From assembly GCA_027365485.1 (NCBI GenBank), contig DAHXNH010000154.1, positions 1-39,493 on the forward strand: a stretch of DNA of 39,493 nucleotides, in the 5' to 3' direction. Origin of the DNA: Clostridiales bacterium (GTDB taxonomy: Bacteria > Bacillota > Sulfobacillia > Sulfobacillales > Sulfobacillaceae). The notes under the pieces are model-generated. The model searched no databases, had not been told where the DNA came from, and saw nothing but the letters and a program-made list of their open reading frames with translations. Position numbers and translations under genes: made by a program. Position 1 is the first letter of the stretch, and every line of letters begins with the position of its first letter. This document shows positions 1 through 8,376 of the stretch, piece by piece.

Positions 1-484
1 CATTCAGGTTGACGGTAATCTGAGAGACCGTGGCCGATGAGGCCGTCCGCCACCAACTATATGGTCGGTATTAAAGATTGATAGTTTTGGGACGGGATTA
101 TGCGAATCTGCGATATATCGTGCCAACGCGGCGAGTTTCGATCCACTCAACCTGTTTTTCAGTGCCACCTCCCGACGGGTGGTGCACCCTTCGGAGTCGA
201 AGCGGAGCCATCCGGATCCCTGCTGGAACCTCAGGGATGTGCCGGTAGCCCCTCCCAAACGGGAACGGCCATCACGATGGAATCCGATTTGGCTACCGCC
301 AGCCTTAAGCTTTCGGGCCGTTCTCGGATTGAGTGATTAACCGTCCAACACCATGGGGCACCAGCCTCTTTGGATCGGAACGCCTTATAGATAGATAATA
401 TTCCGCTACCCTCTCAGTAAATCGAGAACGCGAGTAAAAGACCTTACTTTGTCATTCGACCTTACTTTGTCATTCGACTCCGGT
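1..484. other. Left-edge region without a supported gene
   Basis: Open frames exist on both strands (roughly 4-258 minus and 100-336 plus), but neither translation is recognisable and no convincing ribosome binding site decides between them. The one clear structure is the tandem repeat at 441-476, listed separately. A gene fragment running off the left edge cannot be excluded. Confidence 0.5.
441..476. repeat. Two exact tandem copies of an 18-base unit
   Basis: ACCTTACTTTGTCATTCG occurs at 441-458 and again at 459-476 with no mismatch. Read on the minus strand the unit contains TGACAAAGTAAGGT. Short direct repeats beginning TGACA/TGTCA are typical of some transposon ends (for example IS21-like elements), so this may be a transposon-end remnant. 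No transposase is seen beside it. Confidence 0.8.
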
Positions 485-808
485 TCACACCCGAACATCC
501 TCTTTCGTGAGCAACGGAGCCCCTTCCCAACCAATTGCCTTGGCCAGAATCGAGTTGGCTAACACCAACAATTGCGGGGGATTTGTTCGTGCCTGATCTA
601 CGGTTTTCCATGCCTTATAACGAAGCGCTTCCGGCAACTTGGGACTTGCCTCAGACTGACCCAGTGCGGTCACCAATTCCACCAGATCTTTAGTCGGCAA
701 ACGTTCGATGACTCGACCCATCCGATCTGCCAATTCTTCCGGTGTCATTGCCATGAGCGTCCTCCCGTTCACCACCGATTTCACTAACTTATTGACTGGT
801 TTCGACAT
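485..808 (-). CDS. Small hypothetical protein, 107 aa
   Basis: I do not recognise this family. The frame is open further upstream, but the ATG at 808 (MSKPVNK) is preferred because an AGGA-type site lies about 12 bases upstream and the upstream residues look non-coding. The protein is soluble, with no membrane segment, and contains a charged helical stretch (MTPEELADRMGRVIERLP) that would suit a small helical domain. It ends in TGA. The next leftward gene, a membrane protein, stops about 90 bases upstream, so the two could share a transcript. No function is assigned. Confidence 0.6.
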   Translation of the reverse strand: MSKPVNKLVKSVVNGRTLMAMTPEELADRMGRVIERLPTKDLVELVTALGQSEASPKLPEALRYKAWKTVDQARTNPPQLLVLANSILAKAIGWEGAPLLTKEDVRV

Positions 809-899
809 AAAAGCACCCGATTCCTGCCGAAAACCGGAATCGATCGGGTAAAACTTCAAGCCCCCGCAAGCCGCCTGAGTCATCTAACCAGACCCTGAC

Positions 900-1229
900 T
901 TATGGCTCCCGCTGCAATTGGGTCTTTTTTCGCTGGTCCACCCAAGCCACCACCGCGGCCGCGACCCACAAAATAGCGGCTGGCAACGCTACGTAGTGGA
1001 CCGCCACAAGAATCCATACTGCGGCCACTGCAAATCCGAGTCCCGCCCAACGCGGTCGCCACCAGATAAAGACAGACCCAGCCACTCCCAGAGCGACTGC
1101 AACCCAGGCACTCACATAAACCAAGGCCATCGTATGGTCCGTAATACCCGACACCATTTTTACGACGATGGCCGCGAACACAGAAGCCAATACTCCTACC
1201 ATGCCCAGTACGAATCCCACGTATCGCAT
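900..1229 (-). CDS. Small four-helix membrane protein, 109 aa
   Basis: Four hydrophobic segments are visible (about residues 3-27, 35-56, 63-77 and 79-95), separated by short polar loops and ending in a basic tail (DQRKKTQLQREP). The layout, with an N-terminal MRYVGFVLGMVG-type segment, resembles small Firmicute membrane proteins of the DUF4064 kind, but the match is by general shape only. The ATG at 1229 has a GAGGGT site six bases upstream, which supports this start. It lies between the Spo0E-like gene and the 485-808 gene on the same strand. Function unknown; cytoplasmic membrane expected. Confidence 0.7.
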   Translation of the reverse strand: MRYVGFVLGMVGVLASVFAAIVVKMVSGITDHTMALVYVSAWVAVALGVAGSVFIWWRPRWAGLGFAVAAVWILVAVHYVALPAAILWVAAAVVAWVDQRKKTQLQREP

Positions 1230-1411
1230 AGTCTACCCTCTTTAACCGCTTATTCGGGGGTTCCCGTCGGTCTCTTCCATTGTACATGGGGGGATCAATA
1301 CTGGCCACTATGCTCTAGCGATCCTAACTTCGTAGCAATCCTTATCCGCCTCGGTGTGGACCAACCATTAACTCAAACAAAGGGATTCACCTGTCGTAGC
1401 GTCTACTAGCT

Positions 1412-1612
1412 CTAAATTTTTGAAAAACTTTCCGACCACTCTTCTAAACCCCCGTCGCGCTTGCCCAACAAATGCCACTGCACAATCAGAGCATCGAGTT
1501 CTTGCGACTTCTTCAGTACCTCCGGATGCGTGGGATCCCCATGAGAACTGCAAAGTGAGTGTAGTTCCTCGCGCATAATGTGAATCACTCTGAAAAGTTG
1601 GGTTCGTGTCAT
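1412..1612 (-). CDS. Spo0E-like aspartyl-phosphate phosphatase, 66 aa
   Basis: Spo0E-family proteins are short two-helix phosphatases that remove phosphate from the sporulation regulator Spo0A. This protein has the family layout: a first helix, a loop (SSHGDPTHPEV), then the signature SQELDALIVQW at residues 36-46, matching the S-x-x-L-D-x-x-I motif whose Asp contributes to catalysis. The start at 1612 is chosen because GGAGGG lies nine bases upstream, whereas the longer open frame has a non-family N-terminus. The length fits the family. The usual tyrosine after the motif is replaced by Trp-His. It implies a spore-forming host; the target protein is inferred. Confidence 0.78.
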   Translation of the reverse strand: MTRTQLFRVIHIMREELHSLCSSHGDPTHPEVLKKSQELDALIVQWHLLGKRDGGLEEWSESFSKI

Positions 1613-1714
1613 CCCTTGGGCTCCCTCCGATTTACCATCAGATATGTTGCCACGAAAGGCACATCGGTGCGAGACGGGAAATCCCCCATTCGGCACCGTT
1701 CCAAAGCCCCCGAG

Positions 1715-3664
1715 TTATGATGGTCGAGCCAACTTCAGGGGAGCCGAAGCCACTCCGGCCATGGATACTTGCACGCGACTCGCAGGGGGTACTGAGATTC
1801 CCCAACAGGCGGTGCCACCGTCATTCGTAGTAGCTGCAATGCCAGGGACGTTTTCGATGCCAGGACTCGCTGCCGGATCCCACACTAGCGACACCGAGGT
1901 CGCCGGTATCACGGCTAGGCTGGCTGGGATGTTCGCCAAGGGCGTGGTGCCCGCGTGACCTTCAGCACACACGAGCCAATGACCATTTACGGCTTCGGAG
2001 GTTACATGCACGGCTGGCGCGGGTTCAGTGGGCAGACTTTCGCCAATTAGCGCCTTACACATTTCGGCCACCCTCGGGGCTCCCAGACCGGTCAAGGGAT
2101 TCCATAACCTACCTTGGCTGACCTGATTCACCCCGTTATTGCCGTCCACCGGTTGCACGAAAATACCGGGATCATTTTGGGCCATTTGATACAACTGGGG
2201 ATTAATATTCCCCAGGCCGTGCCCGACCACTTCTCCACACTCCGCTACCCATCCCGCCAATAGGGGCGTAGCCAAGCTCGTCCCGCCCGTGGTCGCGGGA
2301 CTGCCACCGACCAAAGGACTCCACCCGGGATAATTTTGCGAGGCGGGCCCGCTTAAATCGGGCGCACCGCGCCCGGGCTCGGCGCCTAAGAGTGCCTCTT
2401 GCCACACCGGTTCGGGCACATTGCCACTATATCCCCCACCACCGAGCATATTGCCTTGGCCATTGGCAGCAGACACCCACTCCTCGAGCGTCCCCTCGGC
2501 GAGATTAGCATACGTCGTTCCGCCCCAATAAGCGGCGGCAAAGTCCGCTCCGTCCGGGGTCGCTCGCCAGTCCACCCCGCCCACGGCAGTCACTCCAGGC
2601 AAGGAAGCCAAGATCGAGGTCGACGGGTCGGCAGGAGTCACGCCAGCCACGGTGGGATAAGGTCCTTGATCGCCAGCGGCGGCAAATACGGTCATGCCGC
2701 GCGCGTTGGCCGTATCCACCGCCTGATTCCATTGGCTCGTAATTTCTGCTTGCTGCGCGGGCGTCCACTGATCATTAGGCACCACGTAACTAATGCTAAG
2801 CACCGAAGCTGAAGCATCTCTGAGGGCGGACATTAAAGCTTGATCAAAGTTGGTGTCAAACGGATAGAGCGTCACAGTCGCCCCAGGCGCCGACACCCCC
2901 AAAGCCAACAAGTCGACCATCAGTTCCTGGTTCCCGGCTATGGTGGCGTCGCTAGGCAAGGCCAATCCCGGAGCCACGGTGACGTTCAAGGGAGGATATC
3001 CGTTCGCCGTTAGCCAGGCATTGATCGAACTCGTGGCCGGATATCCATTGGTGAGCAGGGCAATGGTGGGAGCATGGGACGCGGCCTCAATCACCGGCCA
3101 AGCATCCCATGCCTGATCAATCCACCAGGGGGAAACTGAGGGGCCTGAAGGGTCTCCTGGCACTGCGGTCAACGACGGCCCGGAAAACGTGATGGGGGGA
3201 AGTTCCAGGCTGCCGGACTGACCCGGACCGAGCACGAGAGTAATTCGGGGGCGAAACGTCCCAGGATTCCATGACGTCATCGTTGCTGGCAACTGCCCTT
3301 CAGCGTCAGGGACGTTGCCGTGAACGGGACTTCCGGCCAGCAACGCGTCACCGGCAGTAGGAGCCCCGGCATACATCCAGTTGGTATCGGGTTGTCCCTT
3401 ATCGAGCACCGTCACCTGGATGGTGGCCGGGATCCCGGTAGGAAGAGACGTAGGCCCCTCCCAGGCGGCGGTGATCGTATAGCCCTCCCAGGACACCGGA
3501 GTCTGGTTCCACTGCACCCCTGAAGCGGCGGCTGAAGCCACCGAGACATGCGGCTTTGGGTGGGCTTTGGCCGCCCCAACACTCGCTGTCGGTGCCAAGC
3601 TCCACGGTATCAACGCTAACATACTTAACACGATGACCGATATGTAGTGAACGAGATGACGCAT
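1715..3664 (-). CDS. Secreted S53 (sedolisin/kumamolisin-type) serine-carboxyl peptidase
   Basis: S53 peptidases use a Ser-Glu-Asp triad and work at acid pH. Numbering from the start at 3664 (MRHLV, 649 aa): signal peptide about 1-32; the E247/D251 pair in QELMVDLLALG; oxyanion Asp332 in FAAAGDQGPYP; and Ser463 in GGTSLATP. A Ca-site-like stretch with GNNG and WNPLTGLGAP follows near 508-530, as in kumamolisin. A further 110 residues form a C-terminal beta-rich domain with two Cys. The 120-residue N-terminal region looks beta-rich and lacks an obvious S53 activation prodomain. GGGGGG stands seven bases before the chosen ATG; an ATG 15 bases upstream is the alternative. It probably digests protein outside the cell in acid. 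Confidence 0.92.
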   Translation of the reverse strand: MRHLVHYISVIVLSMLALIPWSLAPTASVGAAKAHPKPHVSVASAAASGVQWNQTPVSWEGYTITAAWEGPTSLPTGIPATIQVTVLDKGQPDTNWMYAGAPTAGDALLAGSPVHGNVPDAEGQLPATMTSWNPGTFRPRITLVLGPGQSGSLELPPITFSGPSLTAVPGDPSGPSVSPWWIDQAWDAWPVIEAASHAPTIALLTNGYPATSSINAWLTANGYPPLNVTVAPGLALPSDATIAGNQELMVDLLALGVSAPGATVTLYPFDTNFDQALMSALRDASASVLSISYVVPNDQWTPAQQAEITSQWNQAVDTANARGMTVFAAAGDQGPYPTVAGVTPADPSTSILASLPGVTAVGGVDWRATPDGADFAAAYWGGTTYANLAEGTLEEWVSAANGQGNMLGGGGYSGNVPEPVWQEALLGAEPGRGAPDLSGPASQNYPGWSPLVGGSPATTGGTSLATPLLAGWVAECGEVVGHGLGNINPQLYQMAQNDPGIFVQPVDGNNGVNQVSQGRLWNPLTGLGAPRVAEMCKALIGESLPTEPAPAVHVTSEAVNGHWLVCAEGHAGTTPLANIPASLAVIPATSVSLVWDPAASPGIENVPGIAATTNDGGTACWGISVPPASRVQVSMAGVASAPLKLARPS

Positions 3665-4373
3665 GTTCAGGCCCCCCATGAAAGAACCGCCGAACGTTTT
3701 ATCATTACGACGGATACTCTAAGAGAGTTCGGCTAAGATTTGCGGTTCCCTCTTTTCACTTCCGTAATTCTCTAAAGGGGGGCCATGTCGAGACTCCAGC
3801 GGAGCCCATCACATCGCAGTTCAACCACGGAGATTTGGCTCAGCACATCGTGCTTAGAGGATCTGCAGAATATCGCTCGAGCGAGCCAAAGCACCGCGTC
3901 TCTCTCACATCCATTCGGCACCAAAGCAACCGCCCTTGAACCTGGCCAAAAGACCACAATACAAAAACCGCAGGATCCTCGACTCCTACTCGGTCGTTCT
4001 CTGACGGGCGGATAATGTCCTCATCCACTTTTTAACTGCCCATAAGGAAATCGGTTTTGCAAAAATTGCCCTCTTACCGCTGCCAATAAACTTGGGGAAC
4101 TCCACACCGTCTGTTCCGAAATTTTAAAAGTATGTGAATGACCGACGTCACCAAAACTTCACCTGCGTCCTGACAGGTTTACCATACAGGGGGGAATCCC
4201 CCCTGTATTTGGTCTAGTCCGTATGTCACGATGGCAGTAAGCACCTTTCGAATTATTGCCGTTTTGGTCAGCCTATAATACCCGCTTTAGCGGCCACGGC
4301 GGCATCAACCTCAGGGAGGAGCAAATCCTATCGCTCTCCCCGATCTGGTCATCTGACTAAGGAGTAATCAGCC
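3665..4373. other. Divergent intergenic region, about 700 bases
   Basis: This stretch separates the leftward protease gene from the rightward repeat-protein gene and should hold promoters for both. It contains the perfect palindrome at 4184-4208 (listed separately), a TATAAT at 4274-4279 without a good -35 partner, and a small CCGC/GCGG hairpin just after it. An open frame at 3785-4015 on the plus strand has no recognisable product and is not called. Confidence 0.5.
4184..4208. repeat. Perfect inverted repeat with six-G/six-C core
   Basis: ATACAGGGGGG, then AAT, then CCCCCCTGTAT form an 11-base perfect stem with a three-base centre. It sits midway between two divergent genes, so it may be an operator or a bidirectional stop; there is no following T-run to make a standard terminator. 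Similar short G-run/C-run hairpins occur at 8701-8713 and 17775-17792. Confidence 0.8.
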
Positions 4374-5447
4374 ATGACACGATGGAGCCAAGAAGCAATT
4401 GTGAACGTCATCAAGGCAGTATACCAGGAAGAAGGATACTGCACCTCGTACAAATGGATGCGAGACCGACGCTCTCCCCATTTTTATACCATCATCCATT
4501 TCTTTGGCAGTTGGCATGCTGCCTGGGAAGCGGCGGGATTCGATGTGCCGCTACGCTTGGCCCCTAAAGACCGCGTGGTGACACGTGATCTGATTGTCGA
4601 GGCCTTACAGAAGGTCGGTCACTTCGAATCCGAGAGAGTGTGGAGTACCAACCATCGAATTCCCAGTGCACCGTCGATTCGGAAGATTTTTGGAACCTGG
4701 CAAGAAGCCTGGGAAGCCGCTGGCCTATGGTCAGAGCCGGTCTCTCCCAAAGAGAAGATTCTAGAACGTCTCGCTGAAGTCGGAAGTTACTGTAGCGAGA
4801 CCTATTGGGACCAAATGGGATTTAGACCGGTGGCTCAAACCATACGCAATCACTTCGGAACCTGGGGCAACGCTTGGCGTGCGGCAGGGATTACCCCGAC
4901 TCCGGCCAAAGTCCGTTGGTCCAAGGAGCAGATTATAGACAAACTGCGAGAACATGAGACCTATTGCACGGCTCGCGACTGGGACAGCTTGCGTTTAAAC
5001 CCAACCTCCCGAACCATTCGCAAGGTATTCGGCTCGTGGAAGGGCGCATGGACCGAAGCCGGGATTGCCAGCCCCATATCGCGGGCCACCGTCACTGAGG
5101 AAACCGTCATTTCGGCCTTTCGCGACTTTGGCGAATATGTCTCTGCTCAATACTGGGATGCCAGTGACCAAAAACCCTCTTCTCACACCATCCGCAAGCT
5201 ATTTGGTTCCTGGGCGGCCGCTTGGGCCGCGGCCGGCATCGAAGGCAGCCGCATCGGTTCGGTAGTAAATCCCAACGAAGCTCCGACTCAAGCCCTAAAT
5301 GAGCTTGACGCGAAACTCTGGGAAAAGCGTCAGCAAGGAGTCACCCTACAGCACTTGAGCCAAGAATTTGGCATGAGCACCTCGACGATTGCCCGCCGGA
5401 TTCTCCGGGCCAGAATTCCTCACGCCGATCAACGGTCTCATGGCTAG
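4374..5447 (+). CDS. Protein of five tandem homing-endonuclease-associated repeats plus a C-terminal HTH
   Basis: The 357-residue protein consists of five units of about 50-60 residues (approximately 4-55, 69-117, 124-172, 182-230 and 240-288). Each ends in F-G-(S/T)-W-x-x-A-W-x-x-A-G, the hallmark of the homing-endonuclease-associated repeat, a small DNA-contacting module. Residues about 308-345 then form a helix-turn-helix (GVTLQHLSQEFGMSTSTIAR). No HNH, LAGLIDADG or GIY-YIG nuclease motif is present, so this looks like a DNA-binding protein rather than an endonuclease. The start is supported by AAGGAG nine bases upstream. It is apparently monocistronic. Role unknown; sequence-specific binding to an extended site is my inference. 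Confidence 0.85.
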   Translation: MTRWSQEAIVNVIKAVYQEEGYCTSYKWMRDRRSPHFYTIIHFFGSWHAAWEAAGFDVPLRLAPKDRVVTRDLIVEALQKVGHFESERVWSTNHRIPSAPSIRKIFGTWQEAWEAAGLWSEPVSPKEKILERLAEVGSYCSETYWDQMGFRPVAQTIRNHFGTWGNAWRAAGITPTPAKVRWSKEQIIDKLREHETYCTARDWDSLRLNPTSRTIRKVFGSWKGAWTEAGIASPISRATVTEETVISAFRDFGEYVSAQYWDASDQKPSSHTIRKLFGSWAAAWAAAGIEGSRIGSVVNPNEAPTQALNELDAKLWEKRQQGVTLQHLSQEFGMSTSTIARRILRARIPHADQRSHG

Positions 5448-5601
5448 GCGAGCACCGCCGATCGCCATGATCTCGCCCCCCATCTTTCGTCGGTTACCGA
5501 TTCGATTCCACTTTGAAATGCCAAACGTGGAATCGAATCTTCTTCTGGTTGGATCCGAGGATTCGATCGAAACGCAGCAGGCGAAAAACGCGCCCTGGAC
5601 T

Positions 5602-6348
5602 CTAACGGATGAAGCCCAGGTGAAATGCCGCCACACTGACATACTCCTGCAAAGCTTCCGATACCATATCGACCCCCGATATTGATGGGATCCATCCCGT
5701 GGCTAGCCAAGACAGACGGACCGGCGTCTGGTAATCCGTCGGATAGGCGACGACATGGATGCCCTGAGCGCGAAAATCTTCCACCGCCTGCACCATATGA
5801 AAGGCTGAAGTGACTAAAATCGGTCGGACGAAGTGGTGCCGCCGCAAGATCACCGCGGAATTCGCCGCATTTTGATACGTGGTCTCGCTGTGATTGTCGA
5901 CTAAAACATCGCGAATGTGCAGCGAGAAGAGGGTACTTCGTCCGATATCCGATTCATTCCCGTCACTGAAGGAACCTTTTCCGCCGGAAATCACAATAGG
6001 CACATGCAAAATCCGTTCCAAACGAATCACCGTCAAAAACTCGTTGGCCATCGACCCAGACAACGATCCCATGCCGTGGTTAGAGGGGGTTTCAGCGACC
6101 GCGCCCTCTCCTAGGACTACGATAACATCCCCTGTTAGGTGTCGTGGCCGTTGATCGGCGTATTCAAGACCATGCACCATCCATTGTCCCAGCCACGGCG
6201 ACATCATCACCCAAATGATCAGCAGCAAAAAGATAGCCGTCAGGCGCCGATGGTATCTAGCGGCAACGGCCGATGCCGCGCCTAAGATCAAGAAGTCTCC
6301 TGGCGGCAGAGCAAAGTCCAGGAAGTCGCGCATAATATAAATCAGCAT
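5602..6348 (-). CDS. YdcF/DUF218-family envelope protein
   Basis: DUF218 proteins (YdcF, SanA, ElyC) have a Rossmann-like fold and are linked to envelope or polysaccharide metabolism, though their reaction is poorly defined. Visible features are an N-terminal membrane segment (AIFLLLIIWVMMSPWLG), then GDVIVVLGEG, RILHVPIVISGGKG, an acidic region with VLVDNHSETTYQNA, and PILVTSAFHMVQAVEDF, which are the conserved DUF218 blocks in order. The ATG at 6348 is preferred because AAAGGAAA lies eight bases upstream; a longer version from 6429 would add a Cys-rich N-terminus without a good site. It is divergent from the DUF1616/CPBP pair, suggesting a shared envelope role. Confidence 0.85.
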   Translation of the reverse strand: MLIYIMRDFLDFALPPGDFLILGAASAVAARYHRRLTAIFLLLIIWVMMSPWLGQWMVHGLEYADQRPRHLTGDVIVVLGEGAVAETPSNHGMGSLSGSMANEFLTVIRLERILHVPIVISGGKGSFSDGNESDIGRSTLFSLHIRDVLVDNHSETTYQNAANSAVILRRHHFVRPILVTSAFHMVQAVEDFRAQGIHVVAYPTDYQTPVRLSWLATGWIPSISGVDMVSEALQEYVSVAAFHLGFIR

Positions 6349-6440
6349 TCCAGAGTTTCCTTTCACGATTCGACGATAGGCGCATCTGACACGATGACGG
6401 TCACACCGTTGACACAAATTCGACCGCATCAGCTAAACTC

Positions 6441-6450
6441 ATGGTATAAT
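6441..6450 (+). promoter_or_regulatory. Extended -10 promoter for the DUF1616-CPBP pair
   Basis: TGGTATAAT contains a consensus TATAAT at 6445-6450 with the TGn extension, so a weak -35 is tolerable. A TTGACA at about 6409 lies 30 bases upstream and is too far away to be its -35. The predicted transcript start near 6457 leaves a leader of about 75 bases. Confidence 0.55.
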
Positions 6451-6531
6451 ATTTCGACAACCTTCGTTCGTGTGCAATGACTCAGTCCGTGCTCATCGTA
6501 CGTTATGTTATCCCAAGAAAGGAACCGATAT

Positions 6532-7398
6532 TTGGTGTCAATGCCCCCACGAGCCGCACGCCCTTTGAATTTTGAGAGGCACCATCGCGTCCATCCACTA
6601 AGTCTGCCGGTGGTCTACGATATCTGGATCGCGTTCCTCTGTTTGTTTAGTTTAGATGCCTACCTGTTGGTAATCCCGCACGGAACCAACGCGCTTCGTC
6701 TCGGCCTCGGCTTGGCGGTTGGTCTCTTTGTTCCCGGCTACCTCTCTACTTTAGCGTTGTTTCCGGAGCAGGAAACCCTCGATGGCATTGAGCGAACCGG
6801 CTTGAGCTTAGTCTTAAGTGTAGTCTGGATCCCGCTGCTGGCGCTCTTGCTAAGCCTCGGGCACATTCGGCTCAATGCGAATCATATCGCATGGGCGATT
6901 AGTGTCGTCTCTTTGGGCGTAGGCATTGGCGGGATTTGGCGGCGAAGCCTCCTTGCCGTAAAGACCCCCCCGCCGGTTTATCCGAACGGCAATGCTCGCT
7001 TTTATTTAGGAGGCTTGGTGTTGGCCTTAGGCATTCTTACCTGGGCCGTCGTCACCCCCAACCTCAAAGCGAAAAGTGTGGCCTTCTCGGTACTTGGAGC
7101 CCAAAACCAATTACAAGGATATCCGTACCAAATACGCTTTGGCCAAAAATATTTTCTTCACCTTCAAGTGTACAATCCTGGACTCAGCGCTCACCGTTTC
7201 CGAGTAGAAATGGTCGCCAACGGCGTGCCCACCCGTACCCTTTTGGCCAGCGTGGCCCCCGGACACACGTGGACCCACCCGATTAGCCTTCCAGCTAACG
7301 CTCCCGCCCGCGACGAGAACGCTCGCTTTTTGCTATGGAGCGGTGCCAGTCATCGGCCCTTGCGCAGCCTTTGGATTCGCTATAGGATCGTATCATGA
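6532..7398 (+). CDS. DUF1616-family membrane protein
   Basis: DUF1616 proteins have an N-terminal membrane bundle and an extracytoplasmic beta domain. Here hydrophobic segments precede the family-like block GLFVPGYLSTLALFPEQETL-DGIERTGLSL, more segments follow, and the last 110 residues form a beta-rich domain (KYFLHLQVYNPGLSAHRFRV). The start is a choice: an ATG at 6505 opens the frame, but AAAGGAAC lies inside it, so the TTG at 6532 or GTG at 6535 is favoured, with the ATG at 6541 also possible. The stop overlaps the next gene by four bases (ATGA), indicating translational coupling with the CPBP protease. Function unknown; an envelope polymer or protein-maturation role is inferred from its neighbours. 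Confidence 0.78.
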   Translation: MVSMPPRAARPLNFERHHRVHPLSLPVVYDIWIAFLCLFSLDAYLLVIPHGTNALRLGLGLAVGLFVPGYLSTLALFPEQETLDGIERTGLSLVLSVVWIPLLALLLSLGHIRLNANHIAWAISVVSLGVGIGGIWRRSLLAVKTPPPVYPNGNARFYLGGLVLALGILTWAVVTPNLKAKSVAFSVLGAQNQLQGYPYQIRFGQKYFLHLQVYNPGLSAHRFRVEMVANGVPTRTLLASVAPGHTWTHPISLPANAPARDENARFLLWSGASHRPLRSLWIRYRIVS

Positions 7399-8261
7399 TT
7401 TCATCAAAACGTGCGCTGACGAGGGCGCCCCACGCAAAAGAGATGGATCCTCGCCGCCAAGATCTCTGGGAGCGTTTAGAACCCTGGGCCTTTTTAGTGG
7501 TGCTCGGATTTAGTGAAATGCTTTCAGATATCTGGGCTCCGGCCACCGGCATCTTGCTTCATGCGCTGCTAGCCGTTTGGCTGTTGATTCGAGGCGGCCA
7601 ACAGTTAAGTACAACCCGGGGCAAATTTTACATTGCCATCAGTACCATGACCATGGTACGAATTATTAGTTTTGCCATCTCCCCGACAATCGCTCCCGGA
7701 ATTTGGTATTACACGTTTGCTGAGATTCCCTTAATGTTGTTCGCCATCATCGGCACCAAAAGTCTTGACCTACCGCTGTGGAAAACCTTGGGGGCAGTCT
7801 GGCCCAAGGGTTGGATAGGCTGGACCATTTTGGCTCTCGTGAGTGGACCGCTCATCGGTTGGGGTGAAGGGCATATTCTCCACCCGGCGACCCTCTCAGT
7901 CAATGGCAGCTTTTCTGCCATGATCCTTCCTGGACTGCTCTTAACCGCCTTTACAGGATTCAGCGAGGAGTGGCTGTTTCGCGGCCTGATTCAAACCACG
8001 GCCTCTAACTGGATGGGACCAGTGGCCGGGCTATTGTTCACCGCAGTGGGCTGGAGCCTGCTTCACATTGGCTGGAACTCTGGCGTTGATGTCGCCTACG
8101 TATTTTCTGTCGGAATCTTTTGGTGCTGGATTCGTCTTAAAACCCAATCGACCTGGGCGACTGGAATCGCCCACGGCACCGCCAACATCGTCTTGTTCTG
8201 TATCCTGCCCTGGCACAGCAATCTTTATCTCATTCCCACCCTATGGCATCTTCACGGTTGA
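7395..8261 (+). CDS. CPBP-family intramembrane metalloprotease
   Basis: CPBP (CAAX protease/bacteriocin-processing, Abi) proteins are membrane-embedded glutamate or metal proteases that process prenylated proteins or bacteriocins. The 288-residue protein has about eight hydrophobic segments and all expected motifs: E191-E192-x-x-x-R196 in FSEEWLFRG, H224 in SLLHIGWNS, and H260-x-x-x-N264 in GIAHGTANIV. It starts within the stop of the DUF1616 gene (four-base overlap), so the two are translated together. A strong terminator follows 30 bases after the stop. The substrate is not visible; the DUF1616 partner or a secreted peptide is possible. Confidence 0.9.
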   Translation: MISSKRALTRAPHAKEMDPRRQDLWERLEPWAFLVVLGFSEMLSDIWAPATGILLHALLAVWLLIRGGQQLSTTRGKFYIAISTMTMVRIISFAISPTIAPGIWYYTFAEIPLMLFAIIGTKSLDLPLWKTLGAVWPKGWIGWTILALVSGPLIGWGEGHILHPATLSVNGSFSAMILPGLLLTAFTGFSEEWLFRGLIQTTASNWMGPVAGLLFTAVGWSLLHIGWNSGVDVAYVFSVGIFWCWIRLKTQSTWATGIAHGTANIVLFCILPWHSNLYLIPTLWHLHG

Positions 8262-8290
8262 CCCTAGCCCGATTCCGCGTCACTGGCATT

Positions 8291-8325
8291 AAAAACTACT
8301 GGACATTATCATTCCAGTAGTTTTT
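8291..8325. terminator. Bidirectional rho-independent terminator
   Basis: AAAAACTACTGGA and TCCAGTAGTTTTT form a perfect 13-base stem around a nine-base loop. Flanking A- and T-runs let it act in both directions, fitting its place between the CPBP gene (rightward) and the small membrane-protein gene (leftward). Confidence 0.95.
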
Positions 8326-8376
8326 AACGCCCTACCAACATCATCCCTAAGTTAAGTTACAACATGGACAATAATG

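Noticed and set aside
6409-6450. TTGACA and TATAAT as a standard promoter pair before the DUF1616 gene
   Set aside because: The spacing is 30 bases. The TATAAT is kept as an extended -10 element without that -35.
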